In this document: positions 32,358 through 40,791 of the stretch, piece by piece
How the letters are laid out: each line of letters begins with the position of its first letter
Numbering within the stretch: the stretch's first letter is position 1
Origin: Sphingorhabdus lacus
GTDB taxonomy: Bacteria > Pseudomonadota > Alphaproteobacteria > Sphingomonadales > Sphingomonadaceae
Length of the DNA stretch: 64,000 nt
Direction: 5' to 3'
NCBI RefSeq assembly: GCF_009768975.1
Contig: NZ_CP035733.1
Span: 3,082,001-3,146,000, forward strand
Notes under the pieces: generated by a model
The model's database searches: none
Seen by the model: only the letters and a program-made list of their open reading frames with translations
What the model was told of the DNA's origin: nothing
Made by a program: the position numbers and the translations under genes

Positions 32358-33412
32358 TGGGAAAGCGTCGTTACCTTCCAAAATATGTATCTTCCTATCT
32401 GGATCGCCATGGGAAGCAGCGCTTCCGTTATCGCCGTAAAGGCCAGTCAACCTATAGCTTCCAAAACGTTCCAGGCACTGAGCAATTCCTAGCTGAATAT
32501 CGCGCATGCCTTGATTCGGTCGCGCCCGTGATTGGTGCGAACCGGTTTAAGCCTGGCAGCATCGATGACCTGGTTTCTCGTTTCTATTGCTCCCCAGCTT
32601 GGCAGGGCAATATGCGCCCATCATCGCAAGCAACCTATCGGGGTATAATCGAAAGGTTCCGGAAAGCTCATGGCGATAAGCCGGTCAGCCAAATTAAGAC
32701 CCATCATCTCGATGCAATCCTCGGTAAAATGGCCGATCGACCAGCTGCTGCGAACAATCTCCGCAAAGTCCTGAAACGCTTATTCCGGTATGCTGTGAAG
32801 ATCGGGATGCGGGACGATAATCCTGCCGAATTGACCGATGGCTTCAAGTCCGATGGGGAAGGTTTCCACACTTGGACGGAAGACGAAATCACTGCATTTG
32901 AGGCCCGCCATCCGATCGGCACAAAGGCGCGCCTCGCATTTGCTCTTTTGCTCCACACTGGCCAGCGCCGGTCCGATGTTGTCAAAATGGGCCGTCAGCA
33001 CATCAAATCAGGCCGCATAATGGTGCGCCAAACGAAAACCGGAGCTGCCGTATCGATCCCGATCAACATGGAGCTTCAAGCTGCTCTAAACGCGATGCCA
33101 GGTGACAATCTGACACTGCTTTTGACGGAATTTGGAAAGCCTTTCACCTCCAACGGTTTTGGCAATTGGTTCCGCGATCGATGCGACGAAGCTGGGTTGC
33201 CGCAATGCAGCGCCCATGGCCTCCGAAAAGCAATGTCGCGTCGATTGGCAGAAAGTGGCGCAACAAATCAGCAGGGTCGCGCCATCACCGGCCACAAGAC
33301 CGATCGGGAGTTCAATCGATACGCTGCGATGGCAGATCAAGAGCGACTTTCGAACGATGCAATGGCTAACCTTAATAAAGCGGTTAGCCAAAAGCCGGAG
33401 AAATCGCAATGA
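32357..33412 (+). CDS. Tyrosine recombinase (integrase) of the element
   Basis: This 351-residue site-specific recombinase has an N-terminal arm-binding part (MGKRRYLPKYVSSYLDRHGK, a short Arg-rich beta domain) and a core-binding domain (SSQATYRGIIERFRKAHGDK, VLKRLFRYAVKIGMRDDNPA). The catalytic domain has arginine about 204 in LLHTGQRRSDVVKMG, HGLRK (about 287-291), ITGHKTD (histidine about 312) and the nucleophile tyrosine about 321 in EFNRYAAM. It lies 22 bp from attR, as usual for integrases using tRNA genes. It is predicted to integrate and excise the element at tRNA-Tyr. Confidence 0.93.
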   Translation: MGKRRYLPKYVSSYLDRHGKQRFRYRRKGQSTYSFQNVPGTEQFLAEYRACLDSVAPVIGANRFKPGSIDDLVSRFYCSPAWQGNMRPSSQATYRGIIERFRKAHGDKPVSQIKTHHLDAILGKMADRPAAANNLRKVLKRLFRYAVKIGMRDDNPAELTDGFKSDGEGFHTWTEDEITAFEARHPIGTKARLAFALLLHTGQRRSDVVKMGRQHIKSGRIMVRQTKTGAAVSIPINMELQAALNAMPGDNLTLLLTEFGKPFTSNGFGNWFRDRCDEAGLPQCSAHGLRKAMSRRLAESGATNQQGRAITGHKTDREFNRYAAMADQERLSNDAMANLNKAVSQKPEKSQ

Positions 33413-33434
33413 AACCAGACACTTGCAAAGGGAG

Positions 33435-33450
33435 ATGGTGGACAGGGCTG
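33435..33450 (+). other. attR (16-bp core in the tRNA-Tyr 3' end)
   Basis: ATGGTGGACAGGGCTG is identical to attL. Fifteen of its bases are the 3' end of the tRNA gene (CCA, acceptor strand and the start of the T arm), so the tRNA stays complete after integration. Confidence 0.85.
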
Positions 33451-33521
33451 GATTCGAACCAGCGTACGGAAAACCGGGCAGATTTACAGTCTGCTGCCTT
33501 TAACCACTCGGCCACCTGTCC
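33436..33521 (-). tRNA. tRNA-Tyr (GTA)
   Basis: On the minus strand the 86-nt sequence starts GGACAGGTGGCCGAGTGG and pairs its GGACAGG acceptor arm with CCTGTCC followed by A and an encoded CCA. The anticodon loop CTGTAAA gives anticodon GTA (tyrosine). A long variable arm follows, as in bacterial tRNA-Tyr, and the T arm reads GCTGGTTCGAATCCAGC. Its 3' end is the attachment site of the integrated element. Confidence 0.96.
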
Positions 33522-33782
33522 ACGTCTTTTGCGGGTAATGCGCTTACGCACATAGGCCGGTCCCACAAAGGAAGCAGCGCAATGGCGAAACGGCCCTTGT
33601 CTGTCAATGCTTCAAATGGGAAAGCGCAGCCAATTGCGGAACTTTTATCGATCGAAGCGCAAAAACGCGCGCACGGCTTAGCGGAAGCTATCACCTCGGC
33701 CCAATAATGGCGCGCCGTATCGACAGGCGGATTGGCGGGTTTTGGACTCGGGCGTAAGCTTGGCGAATCGATGGAGGGGTCC

Positions 33783-34151
33783 ATGAAAACACGATTTCGC
33801 ACGCCGTTGCTGGCGCTCGCCCTGCTGCCTGTTCTGGCGCAGGCGGGGGACATAAGGCGCCATGTCGGCGATGGCATGGCCAGCTATTACAGCAATGAAT
33901 TCGCAGGCAGCCGCACGGCGAACGGCGAACGTTTCGACCCCGCCGCCTTCACCGCCGCACACCGCTCACTCGCCTTTCACAGCCGGGTTGCGGTCACCAA
34001 TCTGGCCAATGGCAAGGAAGTCATCGTCCGCATCAACGACCGCGGGCCATGGGGCAAGGGGCGGATCATCGACATCAGCTACGCCGCAGCGCGCGAGATC
34101 GGGATGCACCGGAGCGGGACGGCCCGGGTGAAGTTGGAGTTGCTGGATTAA
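33783..34151 (+). CDS. RlpA-like double-psi beta-barrel protein
   Basis: This 122-residue protein begins with a signal peptide ([20 protein letters not shown], cleavage near AQA-GD). The double-psi beta barrel follows: [40 protein letters not shown] and [20 protein letters not shown]. The conserved Asp in NDRGPW is the catalytic acid of RlpA lytic transglycosylases, which cut naked glycan strands. It lacks a SPOR domain and a lipobox, so it is a short periplasmic form. ATG 33783 is chosen for the signal peptide. The 33522-33782 gap behind the tRNA shows no convincing gene. Confidence 0.88.
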   Translation: MKTRFRTPLLALALLPVLAQAGDIRRHVGDGMASYYSNEFAGSRTANGERFDPAAFTAAHRSLAFHSRVAVTNLANGKEVIVRINDRGPWGKGRIIDISYAAAREIGMHRSGTARVKLELLD

Positions 34152-34172
34152 GGGGTGGCTTTGGGGGCTGCG

Positions 34173-34428
34173 GTTTTTTCGCTAGAAGGAAGAAGGCCAA
34201 AAGGAAGAAGGCGTTTGCGTAGCCCTTGCGGCGGTGCGCTTCAATCGAAAGCATCGTCACCCTGAACTCGTTTCAGGGTCTTATTCCTCAGACGTCGAAA
34301 CTAAGACCCTGAAACGAGTTCAGGGTGACGGATTTTATGGTTCAACATGCGTTTGAGTAAAAGCGCCAAGCTATAATTAGAGCCCCCACGCCTTCTTCCT
34401 TATTGCCTTCTTCCTTCTAGCGAAAAAA
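34173..34428. repeat. Composite repeat: purine-rich inverted ends enclosing two REPs
   Basis: The left end is GTTTTTTCGCTAGAAGGAAG (34173 onward) and the right end is its inverse, CTTCCTTCTAGCGAAAAAAC (ending near 34430). Inside, two REP units (34256-34280 and 34305-34329) are exact inverted copies of each other over 25 bp, able to form a long hairpin. This is the best-preserved copy of the composite family. Confidence 0.75.
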
Positions 34429-34462
34429 ACTTTTAGCGAAAAACCCCACACCCGGAAGTCAT

Positions 34463-35206
34463 TCACTCCCCATCCCCCAAAGCACCCCGCTGCCACTCCG
34501 GCAAATCCAGCCCCGCCATATCCTCCACCCGCCGCAACTCGACCGATAGCCCCAGCTCGGGATAGGCCACGCGCTGCCTTTTGGGGTCGGCGTCCGCCAG
34601 CGGGACGACCACCAGGCGGCGGTTGACCTTTTGCCGCCAGTTCATCCGCGCCGTATTTTCCTGCCCCACATAACAGCCCTTGGAAAAGGACACGCCGCCC
34701 AGTTCCGCTGCGTTGGTTTCGAGCCAGAGTGTCTGGTCGCTGCCGAGTTCGGTCACGCCTTCTGCAATGCCCCGCGCCAGCCGGTGGCGGCGGAAGGCTT
34801 CGCTTGCGTCCACATCGTCGGCCCCGACCGGCCCGATCCAGCGCTGCCCAAGCGCGGGGTGGCGCGGGTCGCCTTCGCCCTGGCTTTCATTTTCTCGCGA
34901 CCAAAAGACGCCGAGTGCATCATCCACGCCAATCGCGATCTTGCGGCGCAGGCGATAGATGGACAGCCGCCGTGCCAGTGCCTCGGCCTGTGCGGCTTCG
35001 CAATCGATCAGGATATCCGCGCCGCCGTCCCACAGGATGAAATCGAACAGGGCCTTGCCCTGCGGCGTCAGCAGGCCCGACCATGCGGGCAGGGCGCCTT
35101 TGCTGTCCTGCGTCACCAGGCCTTGCAGAAATCCGCGCACATCTTCGCCCTCCTCGGTGGGGGAGAGGCGGAGGACGGCGCGATCGAACAGGCGGGGGTT
35201 GGACAT
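34463..35206 (-). CDS. ygfZ: YgfZ/IbaG57-type folate-binding Fe-S maturation protein
   Basis: This 247-residue protein of the YgfZ/GcvT family uses tetrahydrofolate to help assemble or repair certain [4Fe-4S] enzymes. The diagnostic motif K-G-C-Y-x-G-Q-E is present as FSKGCYVGQENTARM (about residue 175-190). The N-terminal part FLQGLVTQDSKGALPAWSGL, LTPQGKALFDFILW also fits. It is cytosolic. It is divergent from pyrC with 38 bp between the starts, so the two share a promoter region. Confidence 0.9.
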   Translation of the reverse strand: MSNPRLFDRAVLRLSPTEEGEDVRGFLQGLVTQDSKGALPAWSGLLTPQGKALFDFILWDGGADILIDCEAAQAEALARRLSIYRLRRKIAIGVDDALGVFWSRENESQGEGDPRHPALGQRWIGPVGADDVDASEAFRRHRLARGIAEGVTELGSDQTLWLETNAAELGGVSFSKGCYVGQENTARMNWRQKVNRRLVVVPLADADPKRQRVAYPELGLSVELRRVEDMAGLDLPEWQRGALGDGE

Positions 35207-35244
35207 GGGTGACAGATAGGGTCCGCTTCGCCTAAAGGGAAGAG

Positions 35245-36282
35245 ATGACTGACAGCTTGACGATCCGCCGCCCCGATGACTGGCACCTCCATTTCCGCGA
35301 TGACGCCGTGATGAAAGGGGTCGTCCCCTTCACCGCCCGCCAATTTGCCCGCGCCATTGTGATGCCCAACCTGTCGCCGCCGGTGACCAGCGTCGAAGGC
35401 TGCGTCGCCTATCGCGACCGGATACAGGCGGCGGTGCCGGCGGGTGTGGATTTCACGCCGTTGATGACCGCCTATCTGACCGACGGGGTCGATGGCGACG
35501 AACTAGCGCGGGGTTTTGCCGAGGGCGTGTTTACCGCGGCCAAGCTTTACCCGGCCCATGCCACCACGGGCAGTGCGCATGGCGTGACCGACATCGCGCA
35601 GATCATGCCCGCGCTCGAGAAAATGGCGTCGGTGGGGATGCCCTTGCTGATCCATGGCGAGGTGACCGACAGCCATGTTGATATTTTCGACCGCGAGGCC
35701 GTGTTTATCGAACGCACATTATCGGGTCTGGTCCGGAACCTGCCCGAACTGAAGATCGTCTTCGAACATATCACCACCGCCGATGCGGCCGCCTTTGTCG
35801 ATGCCAGCGGACCCAATGTCGCGGCGACGATCACGCCGCAGCATCTGCACATCAACCGCAATGCGATGTTCGCAGGCGGGATGCGCCCGCACGCCTATTG
35901 CCTGCCCGTTGCCAAGCGTGAGGTGCACCGGCTTGCGCTGCGCAAGGCGGCGACGTCGGGCAGCACTAAATATTTCCTCGGCACCGACAGCGCGCCGCAC
36001 GCCCAATCGGCAAAGGAAAGTGCTTGTGGTTGTGCGGGTATATTCAACGCACCCTATGCGCTGGAAAGCTATGTCACGGTGTTTGACGAAGAAGGCGCGC
36101 TTGACCGGTTCGAGGCCTTTGCCAGCGAAAATGGCCCACGCTTTTACGGCCTGCCGCTGAATGAGGGCACGATCACGCTGGAACGCGGGGAGACCCGTGT
36201 GCCCGATACGGTCGATGCCAATGGCACCACAATCGTTCCCTTTCACGCAGGGGAAACGCTGGGCTGGGTCTATCGCGGCTGA
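35245..36282 (+). CDS. pyrC: Dihydroorotase (class II)
   Basis: This 345-residue zinc enzyme closes carbamoyl-aspartate to dihydroorotate, the third step of pyrimidine synthesis. Metal ligands are the HxH of DDWHLHFRD (His 14 and 16), the carboxylated lysine region [14 protein letters not shown] (about residue 98), LIHGEVTD and EHITTADAA, and the aspartate in FLGTDSAPH. Length and motifs match the PyrC type II family of proteobacteria, which acts without an ATCase partner. No operon partner on its strand; rarD converges 9 bp beyond its end. Confidence 0.96.
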   Translation: MTDSLTIRRPDDWHLHFRDDAVMKGVVPFTARQFARAIVMPNLSPPVTSVEGCVAYRDRIQAAVPAGVDFTPLMTAYLTDGVDGDELARGFAEGVFTAAKLYPAHATTGSAHGVTDIAQIMPALEKMASVGMPLLIHGEVTDSHVDIFDREAVFIERTLSGLVRNLPELKIVFEHITTADAAAFVDASGPNVAATITPQHLHINRNAMFAGGMRPHAYCLPVAKREVHRLALRKAATSGSTKYFLGTDSAPHAQSAKESACGCAGIFNAPYALESYVTVFDEEGALDRFEAFASENGPRFYGLPLNEGTITLERGETRVPDTVDANGTTIVPFHAGETLGWVYRG

Positions 36283-36291
36283 CGCTGCGGC

Positions 36292-37188
36292 TTAGGCCTT
36301 GCCCGCGCGGTAAGTGCGAAAGGCGTCGACGCAGAAGATGGCGATGCTGATCCAGATCAGGATGAAGCAGGCCAGCTTCGTCAGGCTGAGTGGTTCATTA
36401 TACACGAACACTCCGAGCAGGAAGGCAATGGATGGCGCGAGATATTGCACGAAGCCGAGGCTCGCATAGCTCATCCGCCGGGCCGCCGTTGCGAACAGCA
36501 GCAGGGGGATGGCGGTGATTGCGCCAGCCAATATGAGCAGGCCCGACGTCTGCCAATCGTCCCCGAAACCGCCGGTTCCCTGCGAAGCAAACCAGAGCGC
36601 CGCCGCAAGTGATACGGGTGCGAGCAGGGTGGTTTCGACGGCCAGTCCGGGCACCGAACCAACCGGCGTAATCTTGCGGATCAGGCCATAGACGCCGAAG
36701 CTAAACGCCAGTGACACCGACACCCACAGCGTATCCAGCGCATCGCCGATCAGGATCGCGACGCCCAACGCCGCAACAGCCACCGCGACCAGCTGCATCG
36801 GGCGCAATCGCTCGCCCAGAAACATCCGGCCCAAAAGCACGTTGACTAGCGGGTTCAGATAATAGCCGAGGCTTGCTGCCAATATATGGTCGGTCGATAC
36901 GGCCCAGATATAGATCACCCAGTTCACCGCAATCAGCACCGCCGAGGCGATCAGGTTGCGCAGCAATGCGCGGTCGCGGAAGATGGCGGCATAATCGGCG
37001 AGCTGGCTGCGGAAGGCCATGATGACCAACAGCAGGGGGATCGACCACAAGATCCGCTGCGCCACGATCTCGACCGGCGGGACATGGCTGAGCAATTTGA
37101 AATAAACAGGGACAAAGCCCCATGTCAGATAGGCGCCCAAGGCATAGGGCAGGCCATTGGGCGGCGGGGTTTCGGACTTTTCGGTCAT
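36292..37188 (-). CDS. rarD: EamA family transporter RarD
   Basis: This 298-residue inner-membrane protein has about ten helices. Two EamA/DMT repeats are visible: PYALGAYLTWGFVPVYFKLL with LSHVPPVEIVAQRILWSIPL, and later the second repeat ending LAPSIAFLLGVFVYNEPLSL. These sequences match RarD of the drug/metabolite transporter superfamily. RarD proteins are assigned to drug sensitivity or metabolite export without a firm substrate. It converges with pyrC, and a small membrane protein gene lies 28 bp upstream on the same strand. Confidence 0.9.
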   Translation of the reverse strand: MTEKSETPPPNGLPYALGAYLTWGFVPVYFKLLSHVPPVEIVAQRILWSIPLLLVIMAFRSQLADYAAIFRDRALLRNLIASAVLIAVNWVIYIWAVSTDHILAASLGYYLNPLVNVLLGRMFLGERLRPMQLVAVAVAALGVAILIGDALDTLWVSVSLAFSFGVYGLIRKITPVGSVPGLAVETTLLAPVSLAAALWFASQGTGGFGDDWQTSGLLILAGAITAIPLLLFATAARRMSYASLGFVQYLAPSIAFLLGVFVYNEPLSLTKLACFILIWISIAIFCVDAFRTYRAGKA

Positions 37189-37216
37189 GCTGTCCCCGCC
37201 TTAGCGGGCACGCGGC

Positions 37217-37438
37217 TTAAATGATGCCGCCGCCGATCCACAGGCGAAGTGCGCAAATGCCCATCACCACGAAGCAGAAATTGCGCCCCGAATTCTTGTC
37301 CGACGCCGCGCCGAAGGCGGCACCGACACCTGCGATCAGGATGATCAGCCAGTTGAGCCAGCCCAACAGGGGGATGAAGCCGATAATGGCGAGAACAAGG
37401 GCGATGGTTCCGAACAGGAAAGAGATAACATTAGCCAT
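37217..37438 (-). CDS. Small two-pass membrane protein
   Basis: This 73-residue protein begins MANVISFLFGTIALVLAIIG and continues FIPLLGWLNWLIILIAGVGA; the end CFVVMGICALRLWIGGGII is a third hydrophobic stretch. It is almost entirely hydrophobic with a short polar loop SDKNSGRNF. Similar short proteins are frequent in alphaproteobacteria, with no known function. I chose ATG 37438 over the longer frame (37543). It is probably co-transcribed with rarD. Confidence 0.7.
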   Translation of the reverse strand: MANVISFLFGTIALVLAIIGFIPLLGWLNWLIILIAGVGAAFGAASDKNSGRNFCFVVMGICALRLWIGGGII

Positions 37439-37594
37439 AGCGCATCTTAGGGACAGCAGGTCCGCCGGTGCAAGCGCGAAAAAATCTCCTCTGGCCGCTT
37501 CGTGGCCACGTCTCGTCTCTTCGTCGAAAAGCCGTGCAACCAATGTTCAGGTTGGCAGGTTTAGGCCCGAGAAGGTTCATGAAGGAGAATGAAT

Positions 37595-37993
37595 GTGAAA
37601 AAAACAATCATCGCACTGGTCGCCGCAACGCTTGCGATCCCGACCGTCGGATACGCGGCCCCGCAATTCCAGGTGCAGTCGGCGCATGCCACAGTCACCG
37701 ACAGCAGCGCCTTTGATGGCCGCCGCGAGCGTGCCTATGAACGTGGCTATCGTGAAGGCCGCCGCGACGAACGCGTCAGCCGCAACACGCGCGTATGGCG
37801 CGGAGACGATGGCCGGGCCTATTGCCGCCGTAAAGACGGCACGACCGGTTTATTGATCGGTGGCGCCGTTGGCGGCCTTGCCGGTAACGAAATTGCCGGA
37901 CGTGGCGACAAGACGCTGGGCACCATCTTGGGTGCCGCCGGTGGCGCATTGCTGGGTCGTGAAATCGACCGTGGCGGTTCGCGCTGCCGCTAA
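37595..37993 (+). CDS. Glycine-zipper 2TM-domain outer-envelope protein
   Basis: This protein of 132 residues has a signal peptide (KKTIIALVAATLAIPTVGYA), an Arg/Glu-rich linker (RRERAYERGYREGRRDERVS) and the conserved block RGDDGRAYCRRKDGTTGLLI. A glycine zipper follows (GGAVGGLAGNEIAGRGDKTL, GTILGAAGGALLGREID). Such proteins (Rick_17kDa/glycine-zipper 2TM) sit in the cell envelope. GTG 37595 is spaced 7 bp from GGAG, whereas the in-frame ATG 37589 is 1 bp from it, so I take the GTG; the difference is two residues. Confidence 0.82.
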   Translation: MKKTIIALVAATLAIPTVGYAAPQFQVQSAHATVTDSSAFDGRRERAYERGYREGRRDERVSRNTRVWRGDDGRAYCRRKDGTTGLLIGGAVGGLAGNEIAGRGDKTLGTILGAAGGALLGREIDRGGSRCR

Positions 37994-38040
37994 AGTTTAG
38001 AGAAGAGTCCTACGGGTCGCACTAGCGGGACGCTTCACAT

Positions 38041-38154
38041 GGGGACTGTTTCATAAGGAACAGTCCCCGCACAGATTGCACCGGGATTCCCCCTCCCCAT
38101 CTGCCCGGTGCAGAACATTGCGGCATCGCCCCTCAAAAGGCGGTGCCGCTTTTG
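38041..38154 (+). terminator. Hairpin array after the glycine-zipper gene
   Basis: Three hairpins follow in series. GGGGACTGTT/AACAGTCCCC (38041-38068) is perfect and belongs to the dispersed GGGGACAGTCCC family. TGCACCGGG/CCCGGTGCA pairs 38077-38085 with 38104-38112. GGCATCGCC/GGCGGTGCC (38122-38147) is followed by GCTTTT and is the most terminator-like for the + strand. Confidence 0.55.
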
Positions 38155-38211
38155 CTTGTGCGCGGCCGATGCGCGCTGCATAGAACCCGCCTGTTGAGCG
38201 GGAGAGATATG

Positions 38212-38751
38212 ATGAGCGGCGGACCCTTTCTGATTACCGAACGGATGATCCTGCGCCCGCCCTCGGCGGAAGATTTCGAAGGCTGGGCAGCCTTCTGCGC
38301 CGACCCTGTCACCATGACCCATCTGGGCGGAGCAAAAGGCCGCGGCGAAAGCTGGCGGATGCTGTGCACCATGGTCGGCGCATGGCAGGTGCGTGGCTAT
38401 GCCATGTTCTCGATGATCCTGCGCGACACCGGCCAATGGATCGGCCGCACCGGTCCGTGGATGCCCGAAGGCTGGCCCGGGACCGAGGTTGGCTGGGGCG
38501 TGGCACAGGAATTTGCCGGACAAGGCTATGCCCATGAAGCGGCGGTCGCGAGCATCGATTATGCGTTCGACGTGCTGGGATGGGACAATGTCATCCACAC
38601 CATCGACCCTGCAAACACCGCATCGGTGGCGCTCGCCGAACGGCTGGGATCGTACGACCAGGGCGAAACGCGCCTGCCCGATCCGTTTCAGGATATCCCG
38701 GTCCGGGCGTGGGGGCAGAGCAAGGTGGAGTGGAAGGCGCGTGCGGGGTGA
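38212..38751 (+). CDS. GNAT family N-acetyltransferase (RimJ/RimL type)
   Basis: This protein of 179 residues has the RimJ/RimL-type acetyltransferase domain. LITERMILRPPSAEDFEGWA is the opening strand, and MFSMILRDTGQWIGRTGPWM and EVGWGVAQEFAGQGYAHEAA (beta4 and the acetyl-CoA loop, GQGYA) follow. The closing element is VIHTIDPANTASVALAERLG with S/N-x-A-S. Members acetylate ribosomal protein termini or small molecules; the target is not known. Of the two adjacent ATGs (38209 and 38212) the second is better spaced from GGAGAG. Confidence 0.88.
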   Translation: MSGGPFLITERMILRPPSAEDFEGWAAFCADPVTMTHLGGAKGRGESWRMLCTMVGAWQVRGYAMFSMILRDTGQWIGRTGPWMPEGWPGTEVGWGVAQEFAGQGYAHEAAVASIDYAFDVLGWDNVIHTIDPANTASVALAERLGSYDQGETRLPDPFQDIPVRAWGQSKVEWKARAG

Positions 38752-38754
38752 TAA

Positions 38755-39021
38755 AGTAAGCCTAAAAGATAAAAGGCGATAAGATAGAAGGCGGCGGTGC
38801 TGTTCTTTGGGGGCAGCGCTTTTCTATCGTCCTGATCATTGCCTTAGCGCGCAGATAGTATTTCCTGTTGGCGGTACGTGTTTTTCAGACCCGTTTTTAA
38901 TAGCCTTCGGCTATCCTTTTTATTGTCTTCATTCGGCACCTTGACGTGCAAAATGACTTCAAGGTGCGGGCAATGACCAAGATTACGCCCTCCAACGCCT
39001 TCTTCCTTCTAGCGAAAAAAA
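38755..39021. repeat. Degenerate composite repeat with hairpins
   Basis: The right end CGCCTTCTTCCTTCTAGCGA (38996 onward) matches the composite family; the left end (AAAAGATAAAAGGCGATAAG, 38764 onward) is degraded. Inside are a small hairpin with T-run (ATAGCC TTC GGCTAT CCTTTTT, about 38899-38920) and an inverted repeat GCACCTTGA/TCAAGGTGC. No gene is seen in this gap. Confidence 0.5.
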
Positions 39022-39051
39022 GGTCACAGCCAAGAACCCCACGCCTGAAAG

Positions 39052-40233
39052 CTACCGGCTCCGCAACAGCCCGAATTTGATCCGCCGACCCACCGTATAA
39101 TCCACCGAGTTCACAAGGAAATAGGCAAGCCCGCCCTTGAAGCGGCTCCACCAGCCGTCGCGGCGGGATAGAAGTGCGGTGGTCTGTTCCTCCGACTGTG
39201 CGACCAGCGTGTCGATTAGCCCTCGCATATGGGTGGCAAGCGCGTGGTCCTTCACGCGCAGCATGATCTCCAGATTGATGAACAGGCTGCGGACATCGAG
39301 ATTTGCCGAACCGATATAGACCGCATCGTCAATGACCATCAGCTTCATGTGCAGCGGACGGGCCTGATATTCAAAGATGCGCGTCCGGCGTTTGAGGAGG
39401 TAGCGGTAGAGCACCCGCGCCGCCGCGATGGTCGCGCCATTGTCGGTCTTTCCGGCCATGATCAGGCGCGAGCCCTTGTTGCGTTTGCCGACCCGCGCAA
39501 TCCGGCGCAATATGGTCTGCGAGGGCGAGAAATAGGCCGAGACAATGTCGAGCCTTTTGCCCACCTGCAGCGAGCGTTTGAGCGTCAGCGCCCAAGGCGA
39601 AATGCGGTTTGTCGGCCCGCCCAGCAACCACTGCACCTCGCCAATGCCGGGACGCCAGCCCTTGATGATCGTGCGCAGGCCCAGATAGCGGACCTTTCCG
39701 CCTTGCGACAATGTGTCGAGCGCATCGAAATAGCCGGCGAGATGCGCCACCTCCGGCCCCGACATGATCATCCCGATATCTTCCCAACTGTCGTCACCCT
39801 TGCGTCCGAAATATTGGTCGGTGATGTTGAACCCGCCGATCAGCGCATGGGCATCGTCGGCGATCAGCATTTTCTGATGGTTGCGGATGAAATAACCGAG
39901 GCCCTTGCGGGTGCTGAAACAATGATAATGGCCGCCTGCCTGCACCAGAGGATCGAAAAAGGCATCGCTGATATTGCTCGAACCGAAACTGTCGATGATC
40001 AGATGGACGGCAACGCCCCGCTCCGCCGCGGTAACCAGTGCATCCAGAATCTCCCGTCCGGTTTCATCATCGGCAAACATATAGAAAAAGATACGCAGCC
40101 GCGCCCGCGCCGCCGAAATCAGGGCATGCATCGCGGCCAGCCGTTCATCGGGGGCGTGGACGACGTGAAGGTCGTGGTCACTCACGTGAAACAGCTTTCC
40201 CGGAAATGCTGGCGTGGGGGTAGGGGCCTCCAT
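39052..40233 (-). CDS. Phospholipase D / cardiolipin synthase-like protein
   Basis: The 393-residue protein has two HKD phosphodiesterase motifs: RNHQKMLIADDAHALIGGFN (about residue 137) and PLHMKLMVIDDAVYIGSANL (about residue 306). It belongs to the phospholipase D superfamily, in the group of cardiolipin synthases that join two phosphatidyl groups, but it lacks the N-terminal membrane helices of ClsA. A ClsB/C-like or nuclease role is possible. ATG 40233 (MEAPTPTPAF) is preferred; the longer frame to 40362 reaches the rpoZ start. It is divergent from rpoZ. Confidence 0.87.
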   Translation of the reverse strand: MEAPTPTPAFPGKLFHVSDHDLHVVHAPDERLAAMHALISAARARLRIFFYMFADDETGREILDALVTAAERGVAVHLIIDSFGSSNISDAFFDPLVQAGGHYHCFSTRKGLGYFIRNHQKMLIADDAHALIGGFNITDQYFGRKGDDSWEDIGMIMSGPEVAHLAGYFDALDTLSQGGKVRYLGLRTIIKGWRPGIGEVQWLLGGPTNRISPWALTLKRSLQVGKRLDIVSAYFSPSQTILRRIARVGKRNKGSRLIMAGKTDNGATIAAARVLYRYLLKRRTRIFEYQARPLHMKLMVIDDAVYIGSANLDVRSLFINLEIMLRVKDHALATHMRGLIDTLVAQSEEQTTALLSRRDGWWSRFKGGLAYFLVNSVDYTVGRRIKFGLLRSR

Positions 40234-40355
40234 TCGACCGAGGTAGTGCGTCGGCCACGCCACGGCAAGGGACGTGCCGTTTTCATTGACATTTTGGCGG
40301 GCAAACCCTAGGTGCGCTCTACTTTTCCGAAATTTGTGAAGAATCAGGAGCCAGC

Positions 40356-40700
40356 ATGGCACGCGTTACCGTTGAAGATTGTATTGATAAGGTCACCAAC
40401 CGTTTTGACCTCGTATTGCTGGCGGCCGAGCGCGCACGCGAAATTTCCGGCGGTGCAGAACTGACCGTTGACCGCGACCGCGATAAAAATCCGGTCGTTG
40501 CGCTGCGCGAAATCGCCGAAGAAACCGTTCGTCCCGAACATCTGCAGGAAGGACTGGTCCAGTCGCTGCAGAAGGTCCAGGTGGACGAAGATGAAGAAGC
40601 CGATGAAATCGGTTCGATCAGCCTGTCGGCAGAGGCACTTCGCCTGACCGCCGCGGCGCCTGCACGTGGTGCCGGCATGCAGCGTGATTACGACCGGTAA
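40356..40700 (+). CDS. rpoZ: DNA-directed RNA polymerase omega subunit
   Basis: This 114-residue protein starts [20 protein letters not shown] and continues [40 protein letters not shown], the standard omega sequence that binds the beta' C-terminus and aids polymerase assembly. The acidic C-terminal tail ([20 protein letters not shown]) is a typical variable extension. AGGAG precedes the ATG. It is followed by a strong terminator and is monocistronic. Confidence 0.96.
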   Translation: MARVTVEDCIDKVTNRFDLVLLAAERAREISGGAELTVDRDRDKNPVVALREIAEETVRPEHLQEGLVQSLQKVQVDEDEEADEIGSISLSAEALRLTAAAPARGAGMQRDYDR

Positions 40701-40724
40701 TAGGGTCCATCCCACATAAAGTTC

Positions 40725-40757
40725 AAAAGGCCCGGCATCGACCGGGCCTTTTCTTTT
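40725..40757 (+). terminator. rpoZ intrinsic terminator
   Basis: AAAAGGCCCGG (40725-40735) and CCGGGCCTTTT (40742-40752) form a perfect 11-bp stem with a 6-nt loop, followed by CTTTTT, 24 bp after the rpoZ stop. Confidence 0.93.
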
Positions 40758-40791
40758 TGGCATTCCGGATTCGCGCTGATAGACAGACGGC

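Larger units (their letters stand above)
24475..33450 (+). mobile_element. ~9-kb tRNA-Tyr-integrated element encoding a capsid (putative phage satellite)
   Basis: The element is bounded by 16-bp direct repeats ATGGTGGACAGGGCTG at 24475-24490 and 33435-33450; the right copy includes the 3' end of tRNA-Tyr. In between are a primase-helicase, iteron-like repeats, a Nu1-like protein, an HK97 protease-capsid fusion, a ribbon-helix-helix repressor, small unknown genes, an HTH regulator and a tyrosine integrase next to attR. The DNA is visibly richer in A/T than the flanks. No portal, large terminase, connector, tail or lysis gene is seen. All frames are intact. This fits a capsid-encoding satellite that borrows other parts from a helper; a prophage with a large deletion is the alternative. 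Confidence 0.8.

Noticed and set aside
33582-33680. 32-codon + strand frame after tRNA-Tyr with AAAGGAAG upstream
   Set aside because: Too short, no membrane segment or domain, and no conserved neighbour; probably chance.
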